The notes: generated from the letters alone by a model not told the origin. A stretch of 64,000 nt of DNA from Christensenella minuta (GCF_003628755.1 NZ_CP029256.1:2127585-2191584), one strand, 5' to 3'; positions 54,114 to 62,354 are shown, counted from the stretch's first letter. A program made the numbers and translations.

Positions 54114-54216
54114 AAAAGAGCCCGTTTACGTGGCTCTTTTCCGTTTTCCTGCTATAATTTTTTCATAATATTATTTTATCACAAAATCCCGGCCATTTGC
54201 ATGACGTCTGCCCGAC
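54114..54216 (-). promoter_or_regulatory. Phage repeated promoter element, copy C, with leader hairpin
   Basis: Box GTCGGGCAGACGTCATG plus CAAATGGCC (54216-54191), 12 bases, then TAAAAT with extended TGA (54178-54173). About 26 bases after the predicted start comes a 9-bp stem AAAAGAGCC/GGCTCTTTT (54140-54114) followed by more U. The portal gene starts at 54078. Confidence 0.7.
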
Positions 54217-54242
54217 AACTATTCCCCGCGGCCTCTCTTTGG

Positions 54243-54380
54243 CTAAATGCCGTCCATGCCCCCCACGCGCCTGATCCGTTCTCCTCCCGCGGAGGTTTTC
54301 GCTTTTCCGCCGCGTCCTCCGGTTTCCCCGTTCACCCCCCGGAAACTTGCACGGCCATCCTCCTTTTCCTGCTCCGTCAT
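54243..54380 (-). CDS. Possible 45-residue phage ORF coupled to terL
   Basis: MTEQEKEDGRASFRGVNGET, then GGRGGKAKTSAGGERIRRVG and GMDGI. Its ATG overlaps the terL stop by four bases (ATGA), which favours translation, but it is Gly/Arg-rich without a recognisable family and has no separate ribosome-binding site. It may be chance. Confidence 0.35.
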   Translation of the reverse strand: MTEQEKEDGRASFRGVNGETGGRGGKAKTSAGGERIRRVGGMDGI

Positions 54381-56050
54381 TCCCACTGCTTCGGCCTCCC
54401 CCATAGCTTCACCATCCTTTTTTGTTCCTCTTCGTCGGCACGGTAATAATCCTCAAACATATCCTCCGTCCACCATACATATTCTCCCTTTCCGTTCGTC
54501 TCCCACGCAGTTTCCTGCTGTCCCCGAATCTCCCCCGCTACCATGTCCGAAAACAGCAGGTCGTCATGCTTTCCCGGAATTGCGTCCGGCCGGCCTCGTT
54601 CGTCATATACGAATGTCAGCGCTTCCCGCAGCGTCGGGATGTCGTGGAATAATTCCGTATGGTTGTTGATGCTGTCTATCTCCCGGTCAATAATCAGCGG
54701 GCGCGTATTCCCGTCCGTTTTCCATCCATATTTTTCTTCGATGGTTTTTTTGTAATCGTCATATTTCCTTCGTACATACTGCTTCGGATACCCCAGTCGT
54801 TGCAGCTCCTCGATGGGCGCGGTATTAAAATTCATTTCCACGCCGATCAACGCGCCGTTGTAATATTTCCCAAGGCAGTAAAGCTGGTAGGTAAACGGCC
54901 TCGATTCGTTCACCTGCATGTGCAGGGTCGCCACCCGCTCGCCGCTCGTATTGTCAAGCACCGTTGCCGCATAAAAATCCTTTCCTTCTCCCTTCGTATC
55001 CGCGCCGATCACATACGGCACGCCCGCCTTCGGCGCCGTATAGAACCGGATGTCCGTTCCCCTCCCCAGGCGGAACCCCTCAATCCTGTCCCGGCTGTCC
55101 GCGTCATGCCAGCGAATATGGAAGCTCCCTTGCAAAGGCGGTTTCTCCTCCTGCCGTTTCATAAGCTCTGCGATCCGTTCCGTCACACGCCTGTTGTCGA
55201 ATACGGGCCGCCCGCTCATCAGGAACGCTTCCTCCGGACAGGACGGATACTCCTGCCGGAAGATGTCTTCGTTCCCCCGGCAGTTGTTTTTCAGGCACCA
55301 CCGCCGCCACGCAAGCTGTTCGTCCGAAAGTCCATACGTCCTCTTCAGCCGCTCCTCCTCTTTTGTAGGATGAAGCCCTTCCGCAGGCATCGCATATTCC
55401 CCGTGTTCCCACCATGCACAAAATACGGGCACAAAATCGTTCTTTCCCGCCACCGCCGCATCCCAGATATCCTTAAAATCGTCATATCCGTTTGCCGTGG
55501 ATTCGATCACCACCATCGTGTTCGCCTCGTTCGGCACCGCCTGCAAAAGCCCGGTAAGGATTTCCGCTTTATCTTTCGGCCAGAATGCGTATTCTGAAAT
55601 ATGCAGGTTCTGGAACGTATCCGAACGCCCAATGCTTCCGTTCCCCGCCGTCATACACTTGATCGAGCTGTTCCCGTCCGCAAAATCGAAAACCAGTTCC
55701 TTCGCGTTGCTCGCCAAAAGCTGCGGCTTGAGCGCTGGCTCAAGATGCTCGTAATACCGTTTGCTCATGCGGAACAGGTTGTTCGTCGCCGCAATCTCGT
55801 GGGTCACGATGCCGCTCGAAATGTTCGCCTGCGTCACCGTGTCCTTGAAGATCATTCCTTCCGTCAGGGTAGAAAACCCCATCTGCCGCGCCTTAAGGAT
55901 GATCGCGCGGATCGGTCTTCCTTTCCGGTATTGCCGCGCGATCGCGCCATATAGCTTCATCTGCGCCGCATTCAGCTTGAAATCGATAAGCCTCGCCTTC
56001 TTATCGCGTATTTTCAGGTTCTGCTCGATAAACGCTTTCGTGTTAATCAA
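54377..56050 (-). CDS. terL: Terminase large subunit
   Basis: A 557-residue packaging motor. The ATPase domain has a Walker A variant KARQMGFST at residues 53-61 and Walker B TMVVIEST near residue 180, with SIKCMTAGNGSIGRSDTFQN between. The nuclease domain has the RNase-H-fold acidic strand IGADTKGEGKDFYAATVLD near residue 340 and LLFSDMVAGEIRGQQETAWE near the end. The start is TTG at 56050, overlapping the terS stop (TTGA). Its size and motifs are normal, so packaging may be intact. Confidence 0.93.
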   Translation of the reverse strand: MINTKAFIEQNLKIRDKKARLIDFKLNAAQMKLYGAIARQYRKGRPIRAIILKARQMGFSTLTEGMIFKDTVTQANISSGIVTHEIAATNNLFRMSKRYYEHLEPALKPQLLASNAKELVFDFADGNSSIKCMTAGNGSIGRSDTFQNLHISEYAFWPKDKAEILTGLLQAVPNEANTMVVIESTANGYDDFKDIWDAAVAGKNDFVPVFCAWWEHGEYAMPAEGLHPTKEEERLKRTYGLSDEQLAWRRWCLKNNCRGNEDIFRQEYPSCPEEAFLMSGRPVFDNRRVTERIAELMKRQEEKPPLQGSFHIRWHDADSRDRIEGFRLGRGTDIRFYTAPKAGVPYVIGADTKGEGKDFYAATVLDNTSGERVATLHMQVNESRPFTYQLYCLGKYYNGALIGVEMNFNTAPIEELQRLGYPKQYVRRKYDDYKKTIEEKYGWKTDGNTRPLIIDREIDSINNHTELFHDIPTLREALTFVYDERGRPDAIPGKHDDLLFSDMVAGEIRGQQETAWETNGKGEYVWWTEDMFEDYYRADEEEQKRMVKLWGRPKQWE

Positions 56051-56421
56051 AACTTTTCTCCCATCATCTCTTTCAGTTTCGCCTCAAGCGAAAGGTCGCC
56101 CGTCACTTCGACCGCCCGCTCGGATTTATCCTTCCAGCCGAAATTTTTCAGGGCAAATACATCCCCGCCGTTTCCCCGGGCAATCAGGCGCTTTTCATAT
56201 GCGTTTTCGATCTTCATCTTCGCGCGGCGCACTACGTCTCCATATCCGTCCCGCTTCTGGTAATTAAGCAGCGTCTCGCGCGACGTGTCGAGCGCCAGCG
56301 CGAGTCCCGTCACAGTCAGCGGTTCTCCCGTTTTCTCGCATTCCTCGAAATATGCGTCCACCTTCTCCTGCAATGCCTTTACACTTCTGAATTTTAGCTT
56401 TCGTCCCATATTTTCTTCCAC
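56047..56421 (-). CDS. terS: Terminase small subunit
   Basis: A 124-residue DNA-recognition protein. The N-terminal part is helix-turn-helix-like (KALQEKVDAYFEECEKTGEP, LTVTGLALALDTSRETLLNY), followed by YGDVVRRAKMKIENAYEKRL and ALKNFGWKDKSERAVEVTGD, all typical of small terminases of Bacillota phages. The GTG at 56421 has GGAGG seven bases ahead and is preferred; ATG at 56409 is the alternative. Followed by terL with a four-base overlap. Confidence 0.88.
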   Translation of the reverse strand: MEENMGRKLKFRSVKALQEKVDAYFEECEKTGEPLTVTGLALALDTSRETLLNYQKRDGYGDVVRRAKMKIENAYEKRLIARGNGGDVFALKNFGWKDKSERAVEVTGDLSLEAKLKEMMGEKF

Positions 56422-56549
56422 TCTCGTTCCTCCTTTTTTTGATCTTCCGTTTTCTTTTGGCGCCCAATCCCCGGGATTTCCCCGCGCCCAATGAGCGCCA
56501 TGCACAACACCCCTGCCATCACTGCCGCTAAAATTTTTTTCATCTTCAT
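56394..56549 (-). CDS. Small membrane or signal-peptide protein at the start of the phage operon
   Basis: A 51-residue frame, MKMKKILAAVMAGVLCMALI then GRGEIPGIGRQKKTEDQKKE and a charged end. It has a clear signal or membrane helix and a GGGAGGAGAAGG Shine-Dalgarno region. It overlaps the start of terS in another frame. It is the first gene behind promoter copy D. Function unknown; superinfection exclusion or a leader peptide are possibilities only. Confidence 0.5.
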   Translation of the reverse strand: MKMKKILAAVMAGVLCMALIGRGEIPGIGRQKKTEDQKKEEREWKKIWDES

Positions 56550-56576
56550 TTTCCTTCTCCTCCCGTTTTCCCGCAT

Positions 56577-56665
56577 AAAAAAAAGCCCCCAAGGAGCTTC
56601 CTTCACTTCTTCCATACTAGCATTTTACCATAAATTCCCCGCCGTTTCCCCGACCTCTTCGCGAC
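56577..56665 (-). promoter_or_regulatory. Phage repeated promoter element, copy D, with leader hairpin
   Basis: A diverged box (56665-56640, 18 of 26 positions as in copies A and B) at the same 12-base distance from TAAAAT with extended TGG (56627-56622). About 16 bases after the predicted start is a 7-bp stem AAGCTCC/GGGGCTT (56599-56583) followed by a U-run. The leader shares GGAAGAAGTGAA with copy B. Confidence 0.62.
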
Positions 56666-56695
56666 ATCTTTTCCCGCATGCGGTCTCAGGCCAAT

Positions 56696-56731
56696 TAAAA
56701 AGCCGCCGGAACGAATAGATTCCCGGCGGCT
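56696..56731 (-). terminator. Terminator of serS
   Basis: Stem AGCCGCCGG/CCGGCGGCT with a 13-base loop followed by TTTTTAATT on the minus strand, ten bases after the serS stop. It separates the host gene from the phage block. Confidence 0.9.
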
Positions 56732-56741
56732 CTGCCGATCG

Positions 56742-58016
56742 TTATTTTATCCCGCGGATCACTTCGCGCCCCATATACGGCCGCAGTGCGTCCGGCACCT
56801 TGATGCTGCCGTCCGCCTGCTGGTAGTTTTCCATGATCGCAGCGACCGTGCGTCCCACGGCAAGCCCGCTGCCATTGAGGGTATGCACATATTTCAGCGA
56901 ACCATCGCTGTCGCGGAAGCGGATGTTCGCGCGCCGTGCCTGGAAATCCTCAAAGTTCGAGCAGGACGAAATTTCCACATAGCGCCCATAGCTCGGCATC
57001 CATACCTCAATATCATATGTTTTCGCGGACGAGAACCCGAGGTCGCCGCCGCACAGCAGCACCACACGGTACGGAATCTGCAATATCTGGAGGATGCTCT
57101 CCGCGTTTGCCACCAGCTTTTCAAGCTCGAGATAGGATTCCTCCGGGCGGGTAAACTTCACCAGCTCCACCTTGTTGAATTGGTGCAGGCGGATAAGCCC
57201 CTTGGTGTCGCGTCCCGCGCTGCCCGCCTCCGCGCGGAAGCACGGCGTATAAGCGCAGCGGTAAATGGGAAGCTCCTCCCCGTCGATAATGGATTCGCGG
57301 TACATATTCGTAACCGGGACCTCTGCCGTCGGGATAAGGTACAGGTCCGTGTCCTCGATGTGGTACATATCCTCCGCAAATTTCGGAAGCTGCCCCGTAC
57401 CCTCCATGGATTTCTGGTTTGCCACGAAAGGCGGGATCACCTCGGTATATCCATTCTGCTCGGTATGCGTGTTCAGCATAAAATTCATAACCACGCGCTC
57501 AAGGCGCGCGCCCAGCCCTTTATAGAACACAAAACGGCTCCCCGCGACCTTCGCTCCAATCTCCGGGTCAAGGATTCCGAGGTCGTGCCCAATATCCCAG
57601 TGCGCCTTCGGCTTGAAATCAAATTTGGTCGGCTCGAGGAATTTACGAACCTCCTTGTTGTCGCTGTCGTCCGTGCCCGCCGGAACGCTCGCGTCCGGGC
57701 GGTTCGGGATCGTCATCATCAGTTGGTTCAAATGCGCCGACATGATCTGCAGCTCCGCGTCGTAATCCTTGATCTGTGAAGCGAGCACCTTCATCTCCAT
57801 CATGATGCCCGTAACATCCTCCCCCTTTTTCTTCATCATGGGGATTTCTTTAGAGATCCTGTTGCGTTTTGCTTTCAGCTCCTCCACCTTTGTCATCATC
57901 GCGCGGCGCTCTTCGTCCAGCTTCATGACCGCGTCAAGCTCGATCTGTTTGCCCCGCTTTTTGAGCGCGTCCGCAACTGTCTTGAAATTATCGCGCAATA
58001 CTCTTAAATCCAGCAT
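56742..58016 (-). CDS. serS: Seryl-tRNA synthetase
   Basis: A 424-residue class II enzyme charging tRNA-Ser. The N-terminal coiled-coil arm (residues 30-100, [20 protein letters not shown]) is present. Motif 2 is [20 protein letters not shown] and motif 3 is [20 protein letters not shown]. Normal length. The 170 bases between it and argS show no T-box stem or specifier loop that I can recognise. Confidence 0.97.
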   Translation of the reverse strand: MLDLRVLRDNFKTVADALKKRGKQIELDAVMKLDEERRAMMTKVEELKAKRNRISKEIPMMKKKGEDVTGIMMEMKVLASQIKDYDAELQIMSAHLNQLMMTIPNRPDASVPAGTDDSDNKEVRKFLEPTKFDFKPKAHWDIGHDLGILDPEIGAKVAGSRFVFYKGLGARLERVVMNFMLNTHTEQNGYTEVIPPFVANQKSMEGTGQLPKFAEDMYHIEDTDLYLIPTAEVPVTNMYRESIIDGEELPIYRCAYTPCFRAEAGSAGRDTKGLIRLHQFNKVELVKFTRPEESYLELEKLVANAESILQILQIPYRVVLLCGGDLGFSSAKTYDIEVWMPSYGRYVEISSCSNFEDFQARRANIRFRDSDGSLKYVHTLNGSGLAVGRTVAAIMENYQQADGSIKVPDALRPYMGREVIRGIK

Positions 58017-58187
58017 AGTAAACTACCCCTTTTGGTAATAAATTGATATTCTTTTTTGTATTTTTTCTCGATATGCACAGGGCCGGTCCGCTTTCTCGGT
58101 ATAGCATACGCCCTCAAAGGCCTGCTTGATGCCGCGCCCCTTTCAGGCGGTTGTTCCTCCTTCCGCAAAAAAGGTCGGCGCCCGTCG

Positions 58188-59879
58188 TCACATCTTGTTC
58201 GGCGCCTTGATTCCCAACAGCCTGAGGCCTGTCTTCAGCGTATCCTTCACCGCCTGCGTAAGCGCCACGCGCGCCTTCGTCTGCGCCGCGTTATCGTCAA
58301 TGATCCTGTATTCATAATAATACTTGTTGAACGCCTGGGCAAGGTCCAGGAGGTAGCGCGTCACATAAAACGGCTCGTTCTTCTCGCTTGCCGCCACAAG
58401 CGTCTGCGGGAAGGAGGCAAGCAGCTTCAGGACCGCAAACGCGTCGTCGTTTTCCAAAACCGTAAGGTCCGCCTGCGCGCCCGTATCCTCGTGCCGCGCA
58501 AGCACGGAGGCGCACCGCGTGTGTGTATACTGCACATACGGGCCCGTTTCCCCGTCGTAATTCAACACCCGGTCAAAGGAGAACGTGATGTCCTTGATAC
58601 GGCTTTGCGATAACGTCGAAAAGATCACCGCGCCGATGCCGATATCAGACGCGGCCTTTTTCTTGTCGGCAAGTCCGGGATTCTTCTCCTCGATCACCGC
58701 CAGCGTTTTTTCCACCGCCTTTTTCAGTACGTCCTCGAGCAGTACGATCTTGCCCTTGCGGGTAGACATCGTCCCGTCCTCGAGCGACACCATCCCGAAC
58801 GCCACATGTTCGCAGCCGTCCGCCCACGCGTGGCCCATCTTCTTCAGCACAGCAAACAACTGCTTGAAATGCAGGTTCTGCTGGTATGCTACCACATACA
58901 GGTTCTTATAAAAGTCATACGTTTTCTTACGGTATTCCGCCGCCGCAAGGTCGCGCGTCGCATACAGCGTCGTGCCGTCCGATTTCAAAATGATCGCCGG
59001 GGGCAGCCCCTCCTCGTCGAGACGCACCACGAAGGCCCCTTCGCTCTGCTCGAGCAGGTTCTTCTCCCGCAGCTCATCCAAAACCGCCGGGATTTTGTCA
59101 TTATAAAAGCTTTCGCCCGCAAAGCTGTCGAACTGTACGTCCAAAAGCTCGTATACGCGCTTTGCCTCGCGCAGCGTGAGTTCCTTGAACCATCCAAAGA
59201 TACGCAGCGCTTCTTCGTCCCCATCCTCGATCTTTTTGAACCACGCCCGTCCCTGTTCGTTCAGGCTCTCATCCTGCTCCGCTTCCTCATGGAAGCGCAC
59301 ATACAGCTTCAGCATAGCAGATACGGAATCCCGGTTGATCTCGTCGTCGTTTCCCCACATCTTATAGGCTGCGATCAGTTTGCCGAACTGTGTTCCCCAA
59401 TCGCCGAGGTGGTTCACGCCCACCACGTTATAGCCAAGGTGCTGATATATCTTATACAGCGCGCTGCCAATGGCCGTGCTCGAAAGATGGCCGATATGAA
59501 ACGGCTTTGCGATATTGACGGAAGAATAATCGATCACCACCGTCCTGCCCGCGCCAATCTCCGACCGTCCCCAGTCTTCCCTGGCTTTCCCAAGCATTTG
59601 GAGCACGCTTTCCGCATAGAATTTCCTGTCGTAAAAGAAATTAAGGTATCCGCCCGTCACTTCCGCGCGCGCCACAAAATCCGGCGCCTCGATTTTTTCC
59701 GCCAGCTCCTGCGCGATCACCGGCGGCGCTTTTCGCAGCTCCTTTGCAAGCTTGAAACACGGCAGCGCCGCGTCGCCCATCTTCGGGTCGGGCGGCGTTT
59801 CTATCATTTCCAGAACCTCGCCTGCGGGAAGTCCCGCCGCTGCTGCAATTGTTTCCGCAAGTGCGGTTTTCAAATCCAT
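58188..59879 (-). CDS. argS: Arginyl-tRNA synthetase
   Basis: A 563-residue class I enzyme. It has the N-terminal Add1 domain and the HIGH motif in SSVNIAKPFHIGHLSSTAIG. MSTRKGKIVLLEDV stands in the KMSK position, as usual for the bacterial ArgRS subgroup, and the anticodon-binding C-domain ends LKTGLRLLGIKAPNKM. ATG at 59879 is chosen over an ATG two codons upstream because GGAGG is then seven bases away. It has its own promoter and reads away from the ApbE cluster. Confidence 0.97.
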   Translation of the reverse strand: MDLKTALAETIAAAAGLPAGEVLEMIETPPDPKMGDAALPCFKLAKELRKAPPVIAQELAEKIEAPDFVARAEVTGGYLNFFYDRKFYAESVLQMLGKAREDWGRSEIGAGRTVVIDYSSVNIAKPFHIGHLSSTAIGSALYKIYQHLGYNVVGVNHLGDWGTQFGKLIAAYKMWGNDDEINRDSVSAMLKLYVRFHEEAEQDESLNEQGRAWFKKIEDGDEEALRIFGWFKELTLREAKRVYELLDVQFDSFAGESFYNDKIPAVLDELREKNLLEQSEGAFVVRLDEEGLPPAIILKSDGTTLYATRDLAAAEYRKKTYDFYKNLYVVAYQQNLHFKQLFAVLKKMGHAWADGCEHVAFGMVSLEDGTMSTRKGKIVLLEDVLKKAVEKTLAVIEEKNPGLADKKKAASDIGIGAVIFSTLSQSRIKDITFSFDRVLNYDGETGPYVQYTHTRCASVLARHEDTGAQADLTVLENDDAFAVLKLLASFPQTLVAASEKNEPFYVTRYLLDLAQAFNKYYYEYRIIDDNAAQTKARVALTQAVKDTLKTGLRLLGIKAPNKM

Positions 59880-59913
59880 TTCCATTCCTCCGGTACATTT
59901 CACAATAACTTTA

Positions 59914-59942
59914 AATATATCATAAAGGCGCGGTTTTATCAA
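59914..59942 (-). promoter_or_regulatory. Promoter of argS
   Basis: Minus-strand TTGATA (59942-59937) and TATATT (59919-59914), spacer 17, about 35 bases before the argS start. Confidence 0.7.
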
Positions 59943-59962
59943 TGCGCGCGTTATGATATAAT
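59935..59962 (+). promoter_or_regulatory. Promoter of the ApbE cluster
   Basis: TATAAT at 59957-59962 with an extended TGA just upstream, and a weak -35 (TTTATC, 59935-59940). It overlaps the -35 region of the divergent argS promoter. Confidence 0.55.
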
Positions 59963-59995
59963 GAGCAAAGATTTACGAATATTAAGGGGGCATTT

Positions 59996-60079
59996 ATGAA
60001 GATTGGACTGAAACGTTTCCTGTTTTTATTGCCGTTCCTCGCGGCGGCGGTTGTATTTTTGGTGCTTTCTGCAAAATGA
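59996..60079 (+). CDS. 27-residue membrane peptide coupled to apbE
   Basis: MKIGLKRFLFLLPFLAAAVV followed by FLVLSAK and stop: a basic start and one membrane helix. AAGGGGG lies six bases ahead, and its stop overlaps the apbE ATG (ATGA), so apbE translation is coupled to it. It may be a genuine micro-protein of the redox cluster or a leader peptide. No family known to me. Confidence 0.55.
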   Translation: MKIGLKRFLFLLPFLAAAVVFLVLSAK

Positions 60080-61074
60080 GGCGCATTTTTTCCGTATTGC
60101 TTGCGGCCTGTTGTCTTTTCGCGTTTACCTCCTGTGCCCCCGCACAGAAAACCAGTGAGATTTTCGCGATGGATACCTTCATCATCCAAACGGCCTATAC
60201 GGATAACGGCGACGTCCTCCGCCAAAACAATGAAATCGCCCGCAGGCTTGAGGACGAAATGTCGCGCACCATCAAAACAAGCGATGTCTGCAGGCTGAAC
60301 GCCGCACCTGGGCAGGATGTGGAGGTTTCAGGCGAAACGGCGGAAGTGCTGGCTGTCTCGCTCGAAGCGGCTGCGGATACCGGCGGGGCGTTTTCGCCCG
60401 CGCTCGGCAGCGTCATTGCCGCGTGGGGCTTCGGCACCGAAAATGCGCATGTACCGGAAGAAGCGGAGCTTGCTTCCGCGCTCGCAGCTGCGGATTACCG
60501 CACGGTAACGCTCGATGGGAATACCGTGAACACGGGCGGCGCGATGATCGACCTTGGCGCCGCGGTCAAGGGCTATGCGCTTGATAAGGCCGCCGAAAAC
60601 CTGAAGGCAGGCGGCGTTGAGTCCGCCATCATCTCCTTCGGCGGAAGCATTTACGCCCTCGGGAAAAAGCCGGATGGGAACAGTTACAAAATCGGCATCC
60701 GCGACCCGGAGGGCAGTGAGAACGATTATATGGCGACGATCCTGCTCGACGGGAAATTCGTTTCGACCTCCGGCACGTATGAGCGCGGCTTCACAGAGGA
60801 TGGTGCCTATTACGACCATGTGCTCGACCCCAAAACAGGATACCCCGTAGATAACGGCCTCGTGGCGGCGACGGCCCTCTGTGAAAGCGGTATCCTTTCG
60901 GATATCTATTCCACGGCCCTGCTTGTGATGGGTGCGGAAAAAGGCGTTGCTTTTGCGGAGGAACGCGGGATAGACGCGCTTTTCCTCACCGGGGATAAGC
61001 GGATCGTCACTACGGACGGCTTCGCGGAAAAGTACGGGCTTACGGTCAAAAACAGGGAATACAGCCTCGACTGA
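60076..61074 (+). CDS. apbE: FAD:protein FMN transferase (ApbE lipoprotein)
   Basis: A 332-residue exported enzyme that covalently attaches FMN to threonine or serine of extracytoplasmic redox proteins. The signal MRRIFSVLLAACCLFAFTSC ends in the lipobox cysteine. ApbE signatures are AMDTFIIQTAY, GGAMIDLGAAVKGYALDKAA, SFGGSIYALGKKPDGNSYKI, STSGTYERGF and DHVLDPKTGYPVDNGLVAAT with metal-binding Asp/Thr. Normal length. The NusG-II and Gx-transporter genes downstream are a known partner set. Confidence 0.95.
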   Translation: MRRIFSVLLAACCLFAFTSCAPAQKTSEIFAMDTFIIQTAYTDNGDVLRQNNEIARRLEDEMSRTIKTSDVCRLNAAPGQDVEVSGETAEVLAVSLEAAADTGGAFSPALGSVIAAWGFGTENAHVPEEAELASALAAADYRTVTLDGNTVNTGGAMIDLGAAVKGYALDKAAENLKAGGVESAIISFGGSIYALGKKPDGNSYKIGIRDPEGSENDYMATILLDGKFVSTSGTYERGFTEDGAYYDHVLDPKTGYPVDNGLVAATALCESGILSDIYSTALLVMGAEKGVAFAEERGIDALFLTGDKRIVTTDGFAEKYGLTVKNREYSLD

Positions 61075-61135
61075 CTCTTTTCCGGGTGTGTCCGGCCCCG
61101 TTCAGGATGTATTTCCGCCAGGCGGATAAAAAGCT

Positions 61136-61507
61136 ATGCAAAAAAAACTGGTTACCAAAAGCGATATCATCTTCACTGTGGTCATTGCCGCAGCCGTTCT
61201 TTTGGTATGGTTTTTTACCCTGCCGCGTGCGGAGGGCAAAACGGTGGTCATCCGCCGGGGCGGAGAAACCGTAGCCATCCTGCCGCTTACGGAAGATACG
61301 ACCTGTGAGGTGGACGGGCTTTATCATAATGTTTTCGAAATCGAGGGAGGCTCCGTGCGCGTTGCGGAGACGGACTGCCCGAACCGCCAATGCGAAAAAA
61401 CGGGAAACATCTCCCGCGCTGGCGAGGCTATTGTGTGTGCGCCCAATGGCGTGACCGCGACGATCACGGGAGGGGAGGCGGATGTCGATGGCATTACAGG
61501 ATCATAA
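61136..61507 (+). CDS. NusG domain II-containing membrane protein
   Basis: A 123-residue protein with one N-terminal membrane segment (IIFTVVIAAAVLLVWFFTLP) and an external domain. It carries ETDCPNRQCEKTGNI, the double-cysteine motif of the stand-alone NusG_II family. Despite the name it is not the transcription factor. The family regularly accompanies ApbE and Gx transporters in anaerobes and is thought to take part in extracytosolic flavin-based redox systems. It overlaps the next gene by 26 bases. Confidence 0.88.
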   Translation: MQKKLVTKSDIIFTVVIAAAVLLVWFFTLPRAEGKTVVIRRGGETVAILPLTEDTTCEVDGLYHNVFEIEGGSVRVAETDCPNRQCEKTGNISRAGEAIVCAPNGVTATITGGEADVDGITGS

Positions 61508-62006
61508 AACCTCGCGCTTCGTGCTCGCGGCAGTGTTATGCGGCATTGCGCTCGCGCTGTCCCTGCTCGACGGCGCAGTCTCTTCCCTTTTGCCCCTTCC
61601 CGGCCTCAAGCTCGGCCTCGCGAACGTGGTATCCCTGTTTGCGCTTTGCTGTCTCGGCCTTCCATGGGCCCTGCTCATCTGCCTTGTGCGCAGCCTGCTG
61701 GCTGCAATGCTCTCCGGCAACATGGCCATGCTGTTTTTCTCGCTCGCAGGCGGGCTCGTTTCCATCCTGATTATGTATTTTGCGTTAAAGCGCCTGTCCG
61801 TCATCAAGGCAAGCGTTCTCGGCGGCATTTCCCATAACCTGATGCAGCTTGCCTGTGCGGCCCTTCTGACCGCCACCCCCCAGGTCTCCTATTATTTGCC
61901 GGTGCTCGTCCTTACGGGGACAATGTGCGGTTTTTTCGTGGGCGTGCTGTGTGCGCTCGTCTTCCGGCGGATACGATTTCCCTTTGCGGCCGTTTCGTCA
62001 AAATAG
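61482..62006 (+). CDS. Gx transporter family membrane protein
   Basis: A 174-residue protein with about five membrane segments, starting MSMALQDHKTSRFVLAAVLC, containing LLPLPGLKLGLANVVSLFAL and CLVRSLLAAMLSGNMAMLFF. These match the Gx family, often annotated as heptaprenyl diphosphate synthase component I and structurally like ECF-type substrate-binding membrane subunits. ATG at 61482 has GGAGG close ahead. It may move a flavin or quinone precursor; the substrate is unknown. Confidence 0.85.
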   Translation: MSMALQDHKTSRFVLAAVLCGIALALSLLDGAVSSLLPLPGLKLGLANVVSLFALCCLGLPWALLICLVRSLLAAMLSGNMAMLFFSLAGGLVSILIMYFALKRLSVIKASVLGGISHNLMQLACAALLTATPQVSYYLPVLVLTGTMCGFFVGVLCALVFRRIRFPFAAVSSK

Positions 62007-62094
62007 AATCTTTTTTGAAATATGACTCAAAAGGTTCCCTTTTTGTTGTATAACAGATCTGTCAAATTAAATTCTTTTGTGGATGGAGCATATT

Positions 62095-62268
62095 ATGAAA
62101 AAAATTTTTTGTGTGTGTTTTGTCCTCTTGGATGATTACAAAGATTCCCATTCTCTTGCAGTTAATATAGCTGTTGAATCTGCTAGAAAATGGATTGATG
62201 ACTATAATTATGTAAAAGCATATGATATTTTAGAACCACTTACTGAGACAGTGAAGCGGGACAACTAA
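62095..62268 (+). CDS. AT-rich small ORF, unknown (57 residues)
   Basis: MKKIFCVCFVLLDDYKDSHS, then LAVNIAVESARKWIDDYNYV and KAYDILEPLTETVKRDN. GGAG lies about six bases before the ATG at 62095; earlier in-frame starts exist. Composition is far more AT-rich than the flanking genes, pointing to acquired DNA or a remnant. Its stop overlaps the ATG of the next micro-ORF. No family recognised. Confidence 0.45.
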   Translation: MKKIFCVCFVLLDDYKDSHSLAVNIAVESARKWIDDYNYVKAYDILEPLTETVKRDN

Positions 62269-62354
62269 TGGACGAATTGATGGCGTTAGTCAATGAGCGT
62301 GGATGGCTGCGCGGAAACGACGGTCCTTTCGATTATAATGATGGTCACTGGTAG
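62268..62354 (+). CDS. Micro-ORF following the AT-rich small ORF (28 residues)
   Basis: MDELMALVNERGWLRGNDGP then FDYNDGHW. Its ATG overlaps the preceding stop (TAATG). The aromatic/Asn/Asp end is unusual. Could be a real coupled peptide or the tail of a broken gene. Confidence 0.3.
   Translation: MDELMALVNERGWLRGNDGPFDYNDGHW

Noticed and set aside
35900-56740. Phage attachment sites
   Set aside because: No direct repeat longer than a few bases was found comparing the two edges by eye, and no tRNA gene is present to act as a target.
58017-58187. T-box riboswitch upstream of serS
   Set aside because: Only 170 bases, no T-box consensus or specifier stem could be recognised, and no terminator precedes the start codon.
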